A stretch of 45,818 bases of DNA. Origin: Kiritimatiellia bacterium (GTDB lineage: Bacteria > Verrucomicrobiota > Kiritimatiellia > JAQICX01). The stretch lies in assembly GCA_027858345.1 (NCBI GenBank), contig JAQICX010000018.1:1-45818 (forward strand), read 5' to 3'. Position 1 is the stretch's first letter. Every line of letters begins with the position of its first letter. This document shows positions 9,288-18,995 of this stretch, piece by piece. The notes under the pieces were generated by a model, which saw nothing but the letters and a program-made list of their open reading frames with translations, was not told where the DNA came from and ran no database searches. A program made the translations under genes and the position numbers.

Positions 9288-9591
9288 CATTCGCAGAGCG
9301 AATGCTTAGATTAAGGTAAAGATTAAGATGCTGAGAACGTCCAACATCGAACATTCAACATCCAATATTGAATGAACAAAAAGATCAGACGGATCGGTCC
9401 GTTCAGACAGATGTTTTTCCGAGCCGGGGCGACTCGGCTTCCGCCTTCGCCGTTCCGGACTGCGGCGCGACAGGTGCGAGGTGACCTCCTCCCGCAGTAC
9501 GGGACTATCCCGCAAGGCGTGGATAGCCGGGGAGGAGTTTTGGCGAACTAAGTAGTTTGTTTGTAAAGAACAATTTCATTAGGAAAACAAA

Positions 9592-10842
9592 GTGGATATA
9601 AAATTTGACATTTTAAGATTTGAGGGAGGCGATGCGGCACAGGGTGTAATAGAAATTCTTCAATCACATGGATATATTGCATACCTAGCCGGTGGATGTG
9701 TCCGAGATATGCTTCTAAACAAAATTCCAAAGGATTTTGATATTGCCACAAATTGTCTGCCAAGTGAATCAGCAAAAATCTTTGAACATGCCAAAGAAGT
9801 AGGAAAATCGTTTGGTGTCATGCTCATCAAAAACATGGGACATTACTTTGAATTGGCCACTTTCCGAGAAGACTTTGACTATAAAGATGGCAGACGACCT
9901 GAAAAGGTCTCGTTTTCAGATCCTCTTCATGACTCTCAGCGTAGAGATTTCACAATAAACTCAATGTTCTATGATCCAATTGCTTCTGAATTGTTTGACT
10001 ACAACAATGGCATTGATGATTTAAAACTTAAGTTGGTTAGGTTCGTCGGCAATGCTGAAAAAAGAATTACTGAAGATCATCTTCGAATGCTGCGAGCAAT
10101 AAGATTTGAAAGCATTCTAAATTTTACCCTTGAAGAACAAACTGAAAAAGCTATCAAAAAAAACTGTGAATTAATTCAAAAACTTAGTCCTGAGAGAATA
10201 AGGGATGAATTTTCAAGAATAATGTGCGAATCGGTCCACCCCGGCGATGCACTCAAAAGATTGAACAACTTGGGCTTGCTTGAAAACATCTTGCCTTTTT
10301 TCTCTGAGTTTGACACAGATACAATGAACATGATTTATGACATGATGAATTATGTCGGCAGCGATTTATGTTTTGAACTTGCAATGGCAATCATTTTACA
10401 GTTTGCCATTAAGGATAACAACATTTCAACAAAGAAATTGAAGCATTTGAAGCTATCCACCATCCAGAAAGATACAATTCGCAATGTTTTGACAAATATT
10501 CATAAGTTTGACAATTTTTATAATTTACCTACATATCAAAAAAAGCTATTATTTAGCAGTGATTTTTTTGGTAAATCGTTCAAACTTTTAGAACTGCGTT
10601 TTCAATTTGATTTGGCAGAACAAATAAACTTTGATGAACTTCAAGCATATCACAAACTAAACAAAGGTTTTGAGCTACCTGCCCCACTGATTACAGGAAA
10701 AGATCTGATATCAAAAGGAATAAATCCATGTAAAAGATTTGGTGAACTTTTAGACAAGGTATATAAGGCACAGCTGAATGAACAGATACACACAAGATAT
10801 GATGCACTTAAATTATTGGATCGGATGTTAAATGACGAATAA
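9592..10842 (+). CDS. cca: CCA tRNA nucleotidyltransferase / poly(A) polymerase family (GTG start)
   Basis: 416 aa; YLAGGCVRDMLLNKIPKDFDIATN, RRDFTINSMFYDP, EDHLRMLRAIRF. Confidence 0.92.
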   Translation: MDIKFDILRFEGGDAAQGVIEILQSHGYIAYLAGGCVRDMLLNKIPKDFDIATNCLPSESAKIFEHAKEVGKSFGVMLIKNMGHYFELATFREDFDYKDGRRPEKVSFSDPLHDSQRRDFTINSMFYDPIASELFDYNNGIDDLKLKLVRFVGNAEKRITEDHLRMLRAIRFESILNFTLEEQTEKAIKKNCELIQKLSPERIRDEFSRIMCESVHPGDALKRLNNLGLLENILPFFSEFDTDTMNMIYDMMNYVGSDLCFELAMAIILQFAIKDNNISTKKLKHLKLSTIQKDTIRNVLTNIHKFDNFYNLPTYQKKLLFSSDFFGKSFKLLELRFQFDLAEQINFDELQAYHKLNKGFELPAPLITGKDLISKGINPCKRFGELLDKVYKAQLNEQIHTRYDALKLLDRMLNDE

Positions 10843-12445
10843 GAGAATTGATATAGACAACCTAAAAGATATTCTAAATAAGAATGCAGAACAATTTCAA
10901 GTGCATACAGACATATCCGAAACGGGGATTGTTGCCGAAGCAGGTGACGGAATTGCCCACATTACAGGCTTAACAAATGTGATGTCGGAAGAGATGTTGA
11001 TTTTCAATGATGACATATATGGACTAGCCATGAACCTTGAACGCAACAGCGTTGGAGCAATCATCATCGGAGACTATACAAAAGTTCAACAGGGTGACAT
11101 AGTAAGAAGAACCTCAAAGGTTATACAAGTTCCCGTTGGAAAAGAGTTACTTGGCCGCGTAGTCAACTCCCTTGGCGAGCCAATTGATGGACGTGGACCA
11201 ATCAACGCAAAAGAATTTCGTAAAATTGAAATGCCTGCGCCTGGCATCGTTGATAGACAACCAGTTTGCGAACCAATGCAGACTGGACTAAAAAGTATTG
11301 ATGCAATGACCCCTATTGGACGTGGACAAAGGGAACTGATTGTTGGCGATAGACAAACCGGCAAAACATCAGTAGCAATTGATGCAATCATAAATCAGAA
11401 AGCAGGCGATGTATATTGTGTCTATGTTGCCATTTCTCAAAAAATGTCAACTGTCCGAAATCTAATAACGCTGCTTGAACAAAAAAAGGTTTTGCATAAC
11501 TGCATAATAGTTGCTGCAACCGCAAGTGATCCAGCCCCTTCAAGATATATTGCACCATTTTCTGCCTGCACAATGGCTGAACACTTTAGAAACAACGGCG
11601 AGCACGCACTTATAGTGTATGATGATTTATACAAGCATGCGGTTGCATATCGAGAAATATCACTTTTGCTTAAAAGACCTCCGGGACGTGAAGCATTTCC
11701 TGGCGACATTTTTTATCTTCATAGCAGATTGCTTGAACGGGCCTGCAAGCTTTCAAAGGAAAATGGTGGTGGTTCATTAACAGCACTGCCAATTGTTGAA
11801 ACACAGCAAGGCGATTACTCTGCATATGTGCCAACAAATCTTGTGTCCATCACAGATGGTCAGATTTATCTTGATACCGACCTTTTCCATCAAGGTTTCA
11901 GACCAGCTGTGAATGTTGGTTTGAGTGTATCCCGTGTTGGTGGCAAAGCCCAGCTGTCTGCAATGAAAAAGGTTGCTTTGAAGTTGCGTATGGATCTTGC
12001 ACAATATCGAGAAATGGCATCATTTGCACAGCTGACAACCGATCTGGACGCAGCAACTACCCAACAGTTGCATCGAGGAGAAAGATTGGTTGAAATTCTT
12101 AAACAACCACAGAATAATCCCCTGCCAGTTGAAACTGAAATTTTCACAATCTGGTTGGCAATTAATGGTCATCTTGATGATATTCCGCTGTGCGATGTGT
12201 CCAGGTTTACTGAAGAGTGGATGAAACTTCTGCTTAGTGGATTTGCACAAATACCCAAAAATGTTATTAAGAGTGGTGAATTGAGCGAGGATGATGTAAA
12301 AGTGCTTAATGAATGCGTTGAACAGGCTAAACAAATTTTTATTCCAAGTGGCGAAGTTGAAAGCATCGCTCCTGAGAGAATTGTTCCTGCAGATGAGACA
12401 AGCAGTGCAAACATGCCAAAAACTGCCCTCACGGCAGCGAAATAA
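10832..12445 (+). CDS. atpA: F-type ATP synthase alpha subunit
   Basis: 537 aa; Walker A GDRQTGKT, GLSVSRVGG, GRGQRELIVGDRQTGKTSVAIDAIINQK; overlaps cca end by 11 nt. Confidence 0.96.
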   Translation: MTNKRIDIDNLKDILNKNAEQFQVHTDISETGIVAEAGDGIAHITGLTNVMSEEMLIFNDDIYGLAMNLERNSVGAIIIGDYTKVQQGDIVRRTSKVIQVPVGKELLGRVVNSLGEPIDGRGPINAKEFRKIEMPAPGIVDRQPVCEPMQTGLKSIDAMTPIGRGQRELIVGDRQTGKTSVAIDAIINQKAGDVYCVYVAISQKMSTVRNLITLLEQKKVLHNCIIVAATASDPAPSRYIAPFSACTMAEHFRNNGEHALIVYDDLYKHAVAYREISLLLKRPPGREAFPGDIFYLHSRLLERACKLSKENGGGSLTALPIVETQQGDYSAYVPTNLVSITDGQIYLDTDLFHQGFRPAVNVGLSVSRVGGKAQLSAMKKVALKLRMDLAQYREMASFAQLTTDLDAATTQQLHRGERLVEILKQPQNNPLPVETEIFTIWLAINGHLDDIPLCDVSRFTEEWMKLLLSGFAQIPKNVIKSGELSEDDVKVLNECVEQAKQIFIPSGEVESIAPERIVPADETSSANMPKTALTAAK

Positions 12446-12569
12446 TTCAATTAAAAAATAAGAATTAAGAATTAAGAATTGAAAAATAGGACAGATTGGA
12501 CTGATCCGACAGATGTTTTTTCTGAACTAACTAATAATCCAACTAACCAACAATCTAACGAACTAAAAC

Positions 12570-14801
12570 ATGACCGATGAGAATGAACAAGAATTTGATA
12601 CTAACCTTGGCGAACAAGACAACTCAATAACGGGTGTTATTGAAAGAATAGTCTATCACTCTGAAGATACTGGATATTCAATATGTCTGGTTGATACAGG
12701 GCGAAAAAGCACCCCAATTGCCACTGTTGTCGGATATTGTCCTGATGTACAAAATGGAGAAACAATAAAAGCTTCAGGTGTCTGGACAAGACACCCACGT
12801 CACGGAAAACAGTTCAAAGCTGACGTTTTTGCATGCGTGCTTCCATCATCAAAAGAGGGTATCAGAAGATTTCTTTCAAACAAAATTATGGAAGGAATTG
12901 GCGAAAAGACAATTGATAAAGTCTTAGACAAGTTTGGTCTTAGTGCTCTAAACATACTCAATGAAGAACCAAACAGATATCTTGAGATTGAAGGAATTGG
13001 CAAATCAAGGCTTACAAGGATTATTGAGTCATGGGATAACAACAAACAATCCAGAGATGCCCTGCTCTTTATTAGCAACTACGGCATTGGAGCTACACTT
13101 GCCTCAAAGATTTACAAACAATACGGGGTAGACACTGTAGAAGTGATATCAAAGAACCCATACAGACTTTATGATGACATAAAGGGTATTGGTTTTCGAA
13201 AGGCTGATGAGATTGCTCTTCATATGGGATTCGAACGCACCTCGTTAAAACGAATAACTGCCGGCATTATATACGTTATAAAAGAAACGGCTGCTGACGG
13301 CAATTGCTATATCGATGAAAATGACCTTATCATGTCTGCAAATGATGTTCTGGGAATTTCGTCCACAAACACAAAGGAAGCACTTGAAGATCTTCTTGCT
13401 GCAAGACAAATCATTGCCGATGGTCAGAAGATATATATTGCTCATCTATTTTATACCGAGAAACATGTTGCAGCAAAACTCAATGGACTACTCAATGCAG
13501 AATCATCATTCACAATAGATAATTTAGAAGAAATTGTTAAAGATGCTGAAGAGACGAGTAAAATTCAACTGGCTGACATGCAGATTCAGGCAATTGAAAT
13601 GGCTCTCAAATCTAAAGTATCAATAATCACCGGTGGTCCAGGCGTGGGGAAAACAACAATCATCAAAACTCTAGTTCAGACCTTTTTGAAGCACGATCTA
13701 AAAGTTCTGCTTGCTGCCCCCACCGGCAGAGCTGCCAAACGTATGGAAGAATCCACAAGGCATAAGGCAAAGACTTTGCATAGGTTGCTTATCTATGATC
13801 CAAAGACCAACACGTTTCAAAAAAACAAGTATGATCCATTGGAATGCAACGTCCTTATTGTTGATGAAGCCTCAATGATTGATATCAATATGATGAACTC
13901 AATTCTTGATGCAATTGAGACGGATACAACACTGCTGCTTGTAGGTGACATAGATCAGCTACCAAGTATTGGTCCAGGCAATGTGTTAAGAGATATTATC
14001 TTTTCAGGCAAAATACCATATACTGCTTTAGATGTAATTTTCAGACAGGGCAAAGGAAGTAACATTGTTGAAAATGCTCATCACATCAATAATGGTGAAA
14101 AACTGTCAATCAACAACAGTGATGAATTTAGCGATTTCTTCTTCTTTCGCGAAAAGAATACAGACAAATTAATTGACCTAATGGTTGAATTAGTTTCTAA
14201 ACGTGTGCCAAACTTCTTCAAATTTGATAAGATGAAGGATATACAGATTTTATCTCCTATGCGAAAAAACCGCCTCGGAGCTGACAACCTTAACCAAGTT
14301 GTGCAGGAAGTCTTGAATCCCAGTGATCCAGATAAACCAGCTGTGAAACATATGGGTAGAGAGTTTAGGATGGATGATCGGGTAATGCAGCTTACGAACA
14401 ATTATGACAAAGATGTGTTTAATGGTGACATTGGATTTATTATAGACATAGTAAAACAAAAGATATGTGTGAACTTTGATGGACGCGACGTGTGGTATGA
14501 GCGAGAAGAGCTTGATGACTTAACTCATGCATATGTTTCATCAATACATAAATCACAGGGTTCAGAATATCCGGCAGTAATAATACTTCTGCACAAAGCA
14601 CACTACCGAATGCTTCAACGCAATCTCATTTATACTGCCGTAACCCGTGGTAGGCAATTGGTGATCATCATTGGCGACCCAAGTGCGGTTAATATGGCAA
14701 TCTCAAACAATCAGATTCAAGATAGAAAAACCACTCTTCAAAAACGAATCTTCGAGTTTGAGGACACCTCCCCAGAAGCCTGCAAATGGCTTTCCTTCTA
14801 A
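12570..14801 (+). CDS. RecD2-like ATP-dependent DNA helicase
   Basis: 743 aa; N-terminal HhH region, Walker A GGPGVGKTTIIKTL, DEASMID, SIHKSQGSEYPAVI, YTAVTRGR. Confidence 0.93.
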   Translation: MTDENEQEFDTNLGEQDNSITGVIERIVYHSEDTGYSICLVDTGRKSTPIATVVGYCPDVQNGETIKASGVWTRHPRHGKQFKADVFACVLPSSKEGIRRFLSNKIMEGIGEKTIDKVLDKFGLSALNILNEEPNRYLEIEGIGKSRLTRIIESWDNNKQSRDALLFISNYGIGATLASKIYKQYGVDTVEVISKNPYRLYDDIKGIGFRKADEIALHMGFERTSLKRITAGIIYVIKETAADGNCYIDENDLIMSANDVLGISSTNTKEALEDLLAARQIIADGQKIYIAHLFYTEKHVAAKLNGLLNAESSFTIDNLEEIVKDAEETSKIQLADMQIQAIEMALKSKVSIITGGPGVGKTTIIKTLVQTFLKHDLKVLLAAPTGRAAKRMEESTRHKAKTLHRLLIYDPKTNTFQKNKYDPLECNVLIVDEASMIDINMMNSILDAIETDTTLLLVGDIDQLPSIGPGNVLRDIIFSGKIPYTALDVIFRQGKGSNIVENAHHINNGEKLSINNSDEFSDFFFFREKNTDKLIDLMVELVSKRVPNFFKFDKMKDIQILSPMRKNRLGADNLNQVVQEVLNPSDPDKPAVKHMGREFRMDDRVMQLTNNYDKDVFNGDIGFIIDIVKQKICVNFDGRDVWYEREELDDLTHAYVSSIHKSQGSEYPAVIILLHKAHYRMLQRNLIYTAVTRGRQLVIIIGDPSAVNMAISNNQIQDRKTTLQKRIFEFEDTSPEACKWLSF

Positions 14802-14938
14802 AGCCCAGGAAAGAGTTTCTAGCCACGGATGAACCTAGGGCGGGCTAGCCGCCTGTCTGCGTGAGTACACGAACAGGCAACCAAAGCTGGCGGAGCCAGC
14901 AGATTAAGGTTAAGATAAAGAGCAGACTGTCGTCAGCT

Positions 14939-15025
14939 GAATTAAGGAATGGCAGAGCCATTGTTTATTTCGTAGGGCGTTGTTGCCAATCATGGCTCCA
15001 CGGGGGCAAGCCCCGAGGTGACCTC
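14939..15025 (+). repeat. Dispersed intergenic repeat, copy 1 of about 85 bp
   Basis: GAATTAAGGAATGGCAGAGCCATTG...GGGGGCAAGCCCCGAGGTGACCTC; near-identical inverted copy at 45729-45817. Confidence 0.85.
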
Positions 15026-15233
15026 AACAAGAGAGAATATCGACCGTGTCCTGCATAGCTTAAAAAGCGAAGCGGGATGGTTCCAAACTCTTTTTTCTTC
15101 ATCCGTGTTTATCAGTGTTAATCTGTGGCTAAAAACTCTTCTTTTTTGCTGGAAAAATATAGGGCTTGAAAATTGGCTGGGCTTAATATATAATAACAAA
15201 ATAATATAAAATTTCAGAAAATAGGAGTTTAGG

Positions 15234-16196
15234 ATGCAAACAATAGTCACCGGTGGTGCAGGATTTATAGGCAGGAACTTAGTGGCCAGACTAAATGAAA
15301 AAGGTAATGACAACATTATTATTGTCGACAACCTTGGTAGTTCCGAAAAGTGGAAGAACCTTGTTGGACTAAAATTTGATGACTACATTGACAAAAAAGA
15401 TTTTATCGAGCTAGTTGACAAAGGAGCTTTTGGAGACATTGACGCGGTTTTTCATCTTGGAGCATGCAGTGCCACAACAGAACGAGATGCCAATTATCTA
15501 ATGTCAAATAATTTTCACTATACAAGAACACTTTGTAATTGGGCATTGTGGAACGATATCAAATTCATATACGCATCAAGTGCAGCAACATACGGCGATG
15601 GAAACCAGGGATACGATGATGATATGGCAAAAATGCAAGAGCTGATTCCTCTGAATATGTATGGCTACTCAAAGCACCTGTTTGATTTAACTGCAATGAA
15701 AAATGGCTGGTTTGACAAAATTGCAGGATTAAAATATTTTAATGTTTATGGACCACACGAAAGTCATAAAGGCGATATGCGCTCTCTGATTAACAAATCA
15801 TATCCAATTATCAAAGAAACCAGAAAGGTTAAACTTTTCAAGTCGCACCACCCTGATTATGCTGACGGCGAACAACTGCGTGATTTTGTTTATGTTAAAG
15901 ATGCAGTTGAAGAAACAATCAACTTTTATGAGAACATGGATGTTTCAGGTTTGTTTAACTGTGGAACCGGCACTGCAAGAAGCTGGAACGACCTTATTAA
16001 AGCACTCTTCAGTGCAATGAATATTGACCCTGATATCGAATATGTTGATATGCCAGAGGCTCTTAAAGGCAAGTATCAGTACTTCACGGAGGCCAATATG
16101 TCAAAAATACGAGCAACTGGTTTTAACCACAAATTTATGTCAATAGAAGATGGCGTAAAAGATTACGTAAACACATATCTTAGCAAAGAATATTGA
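15234..16196 (+). CDS. hldD: ADP-L-glycero-D-manno-heptose 6-epimerase
   Basis: 320 aa; NAD-binding TGGAGFIGRNLV, YASSAATYGDG, YGYSKHLFD, LKYFNVYGPHE, KGDMRS. Confidence 0.93.
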   Translation: MQTIVTGGAGFIGRNLVARLNEKGNDNIIIVDNLGSSEKWKNLVGLKFDDYIDKKDFIELVDKGAFGDIDAVFHLGACSATTERDANYLMSNNFHYTRTLCNWALWNDIKFIYASSAATYGDGNQGYDDDMAKMQELIPLNMYGYSKHLFDLTAMKNGWFDKIAGLKYFNVYGPHESHKGDMRSLINKSYPIIKETRKVKLFKSHHPDYADGEQLRDFVYVKDAVEETINFYENMDVSGLFNCGTGTARSWNDLIKALFSAMNIDPDIEYVDMPEALKGKYQYFTEANMSKIRATGFNHKFMSIEDGVKDYVNTYLSKEY

Positions 16197-16198
16197 TT

Positions 16199-17236
16199 AT
16201 GAAAGTTTTTGCAATTGAAAGTTCATGCGATGAGACATCGGCAGCAATTGTTGATTCAACAGGCAAAGTATATGCCAATGTTGTTAATTCGCAAATAGAT
16301 ATACATCGACCATATGGTGGTGTTGTGCCTGAAATTGCATCGCGAGCGCATGTTAGGAACATTCAGCCTGTGATTATTAAGACTCTTGAAGCTGCAGATT
16401 CATCATTTGATGCTATTGATGCTATTGCGGTCACCTATGGTCCGGGTTTAGCATCGTCACTTCTCATTGGTCTATCGGCAGCAAAATCACTTGCAATGAG
16501 TTTAGACAAACCACTTATAGGGATAAATCATCTCAAGGCACATATTTACTCGGTATTTTTGGATAATGATTTAAGTTTTGAACAGATGTGTCCATTCTTA
16601 GCTCTTGTTGTATCAGGAGGACACACAAGCATTGTGGAAGTTGAAAGTCTAACGTCGTACAAACTTTTGGGTCAGACCATTGATGATGCAGCTGGAGAAG
16701 CTTTTGATAAGGCAGCAAACTTACTTGATTTGGGGTACCCCGGCGGACCAACAATAGATAAACTTGCAAGAAGTGGTAATAGTAAATATGTGAAATTTCC
16801 AAAATGCAGGCCATCTGAAACCAGCATGAATCTTAATGGGTTAGATCCTAAACTATGTTTTAGTTTCAGTGGTTTGAAGACAGCACTGATGTATTACTTG
16901 AAGAAGAATCCTCTTAATGGAACCGAGCAAGAGGTTTGTGATATTGCAGCAAGTTACCAGGAAGCAATTGTCAGTGCACTTGAAAGCAGATGCGAAATTG
17001 CTTTAAAAGCAAAGACGTATAAAGCCTTTGCAATTGGTGGCGGGGTCTCATTAAACAGTGCACTTAGAGAACAAATGACAAAAATGGCAGAACGCAACAG
17101 CAAGCCAATTCTACTTGCACAACCAAAATACTGTGGCGATAATGCTGCAATGATTGCCGGACTGGCAGCAGCTGGTGCAGGAATAGTTACCGATGAAAAC
17201 ACAACAATTGATGCCACACCATCACTGGCAATATAA
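16199..17236 (+). CDS. tsaD: tRNA N6-adenosine threonylcarbamoyltransferase
   Basis: FAIESSCDETSAAIVD, NHLKAHIYS, SGGHTSIVEV; ATG at 16199 preferred over the track's TTG at 16193. Confidence 0.96.
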   Translation: MKVFAIESSCDETSAAIVDSTGKVYANVVNSQIDIHRPYGGVVPEIASRAHVRNIQPVIIKTLEAADSSFDAIDAIAVTYGPGLASSLLIGLSAAKSLAMSLDKPLIGINHLKAHIYSVFLDNDLSFEQMCPFLALVVSGGHTSIVEVESLTSYKLLGQTIDDAAGEAFDKAANLLDLGYPGGPTIDKLARSGNSKYVKFPKCRPSETSMNLNGLDPKLCFSFSGLKTALMYYLKKNPLNGTEQEVCDIAASYQEAIVSALESRCEIALKAKTYKAFAIGGGVSLNSALREQMTKMAERNSKPILLAQPKYCGDNAAMIAGLAAAGAGIVTDENTTIDATPSLAI

Positions 17237-17245
17237 AGGACAAAT

Positions 17246-18619
17246 ATGCCTATTGAAGAAACAACATATGATTTTTTGCAAGATCTCATTGAAAAGCAGA
17301 AATGGGATAAGGTTGCCGAGCTCTTATCAGAGTTGCATACAGCCGATATTGCTGAAATAATTAACACATCTCCCAGCAATATTCACAAAACTCTATTTAA
17401 CATCTTGCCGCAAGAAGCTAAACCAGATGTATTAGCAGAACTTGAACATATTGCAGAAGCTGATATTATCGAATCACTGACAAATGGTGAACTTAGTGAT
17501 ATTGTTGAAGAGATGTCTCCTGATGATGCGGCTGATATTATTGCCGAACTTACAGACAAACGTTCTGAAGAAATTCTGAATCTTATGGAGCATGAAGAAT
17601 CTAAAGAAGTTCGAAGACTTTTGACATACAAAGATGATACAGCTGGTGGTATCATGACTACTGATGTGGTTGCCATGCAGGAAAATCAAACAGTTCAGGA
17701 AGCCATTAATGAACTTGCATATATTGATGAAGAAGAACCATTTTTCTTTGCATATATCGTCGACAAACAACACAAGCTTATTGGCTACCTGGATATATGG
17801 GAACTTATAAGAACTAAAGATAGACAACAAAAACTTATTAACGTTGCTCACACAGATATCACATCTGTTGATGTAGACACTGACCAGGAGGAAGTTGCTA
17901 GACAGTTTTCAAAATATGATTTAAAGACAATCCCGGTTGTTGATAAAGACAACCATCTTGTTGGACGTATTACAGCTGATGATGTTATGGATGTTATTGA
18001 AGAAGAAGCATCTGAAGATATTTTCATGTTGGCTGGTTCTCATGATGATGAGATTGAGTCAGTATCACCATTCACTAGTTGTCGTTTACGTCTTCCATGG
18101 CTTTTTTTGACACTAGCAGGAGGATTCGTAACAAGTTTTTTGCTAAACAAATTTAATATTCTGGTGACCGGTTCAGCCATGGCTCTAGTTGCATTTGTAC
18201 CAATAATACTTGGAATGGGTGGCAACACAGGCTTGCAGGCATCAACGCTTGTAGTTAGAAGTATTGCTCTTGGAAGATTTAAAAACAAAAATATATATAA
18301 GCATATCCAAAAAGAAATTCTAACCGGCATAATGATGGGGCTTATCTGCGGACTCATTATTGCGGCATGGGCATATTTCATTATTGGAAATTCTCCTGCA
18401 GCTATAAACACATACAAACTGGCTGGAGTTGTTGGCATTGCACTGTGTTCCGCAATGATATTTGCTACACTATTTGGTTCAATAGTGCCAATAGTTCTTG
18501 ACAAATTCAATATTGACCCAGCTATTGCTTCCGGACCATTTATATCATCAGCAAATGATATATCAGCACTGCTTATATATTTTGGTGTTACCGCATCACT
18601 TTTGAGAATGATACTTTAA
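17246..18619 (+). CDS. mgtE: Magnesium transporter MgtE
   Basis: 457 aa; N-domain MSPDDAADIIAEL, two CBS domains, GMGGNTGLQASTLVVRSIALG. Confidence 0.95.
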   Translation: MPIEETTYDFLQDLIEKQKWDKVAELLSELHTADIAEIINTSPSNIHKTLFNILPQEAKPDVLAELEHIAEADIIESLTNGELSDIVEEMSPDDAADIIAELTDKRSEEILNLMEHEESKEVRRLLTYKDDTAGGIMTTDVVAMQENQTVQEAINELAYIDEEEPFFFAYIVDKQHKLIGYLDIWELIRTKDRQQKLINVAHTDITSVDVDTDQEEVARQFSKYDLKTIPVVDKDNHLVGRITADDVMDVIEEEASEDIFMLAGSHDDEIESVSPFTSCRLRLPWLFLTLAGGFVTSFLLNKFNILVTGSAMALVAFVPIILGMGGNTGLQASTLVVRSIALGRFKNKNIYKHIQKEILTGIMMGLICGLIIAAWAYFIIGNSPAAINTYKLAGVVGIALCSAMIFATLFGSIVPIVLDKFNIDPAIASGPFISSANDISALLIYFGVTASLLRMIL

Positions 18620-18701
18620 AAAGATAGTAAATGGTTAAGGGTAAATAGTAAATGGTCAATAAAAACACTTAAAAGATCAGACGGATCAGATGGATTTTTT
18701 T

Positions 18702-18843
18702 CCGCGCCGAGGCGACGCGGCTACAGTGTGAAGATTGCAGTTTAACCGTCGATTGTTGAATACCCCCTGTAGCCGAGTCCCATGGGCTCGGGAAGGTAAC
18801 GCAACGATCTTCGTTGCAGTTTTCCGCGCCGAGGCGACGCTAC
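18702..18843. repeat. REP-like hairpin cluster with three GTAG-footed hairpins
   Basis: CCGCGCCGAGGCGACGCGG-CTAC, GTAG-CCGAGTCCCATGGGCTCGG, GCAACGATCTTCGTTGC, CCGCGCCGAGGCGACG-CTAC. Confidence 0.75.
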
Positions 18844-18903
18844 AGTCGTGAAACGTGTAGATTGACAAGACGATGGAAGACCAACGTGGAACAACAAACA
18901 ATT

Positions 18904-18973
18904 ACTTGTCACGTAGTACTTAGCACTTATTACGTATTCCTGTGTACTTTACACTATGCACTGTGAACTTTTA
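18904..18973 (+). repeat. Ten-unit degenerate heptamer tract
   Basis: ACTTGTC ACGTAGT ACTTAGC ACTTATT ACGTATT CCTGTGT ACTTTAC ACTATGC ACTGTGA ACTTTTA, contiguous with no indel. Confidence 0.8.
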
Positions 18974-18995
18974 TAGAAAACCATCCAACTAACAA

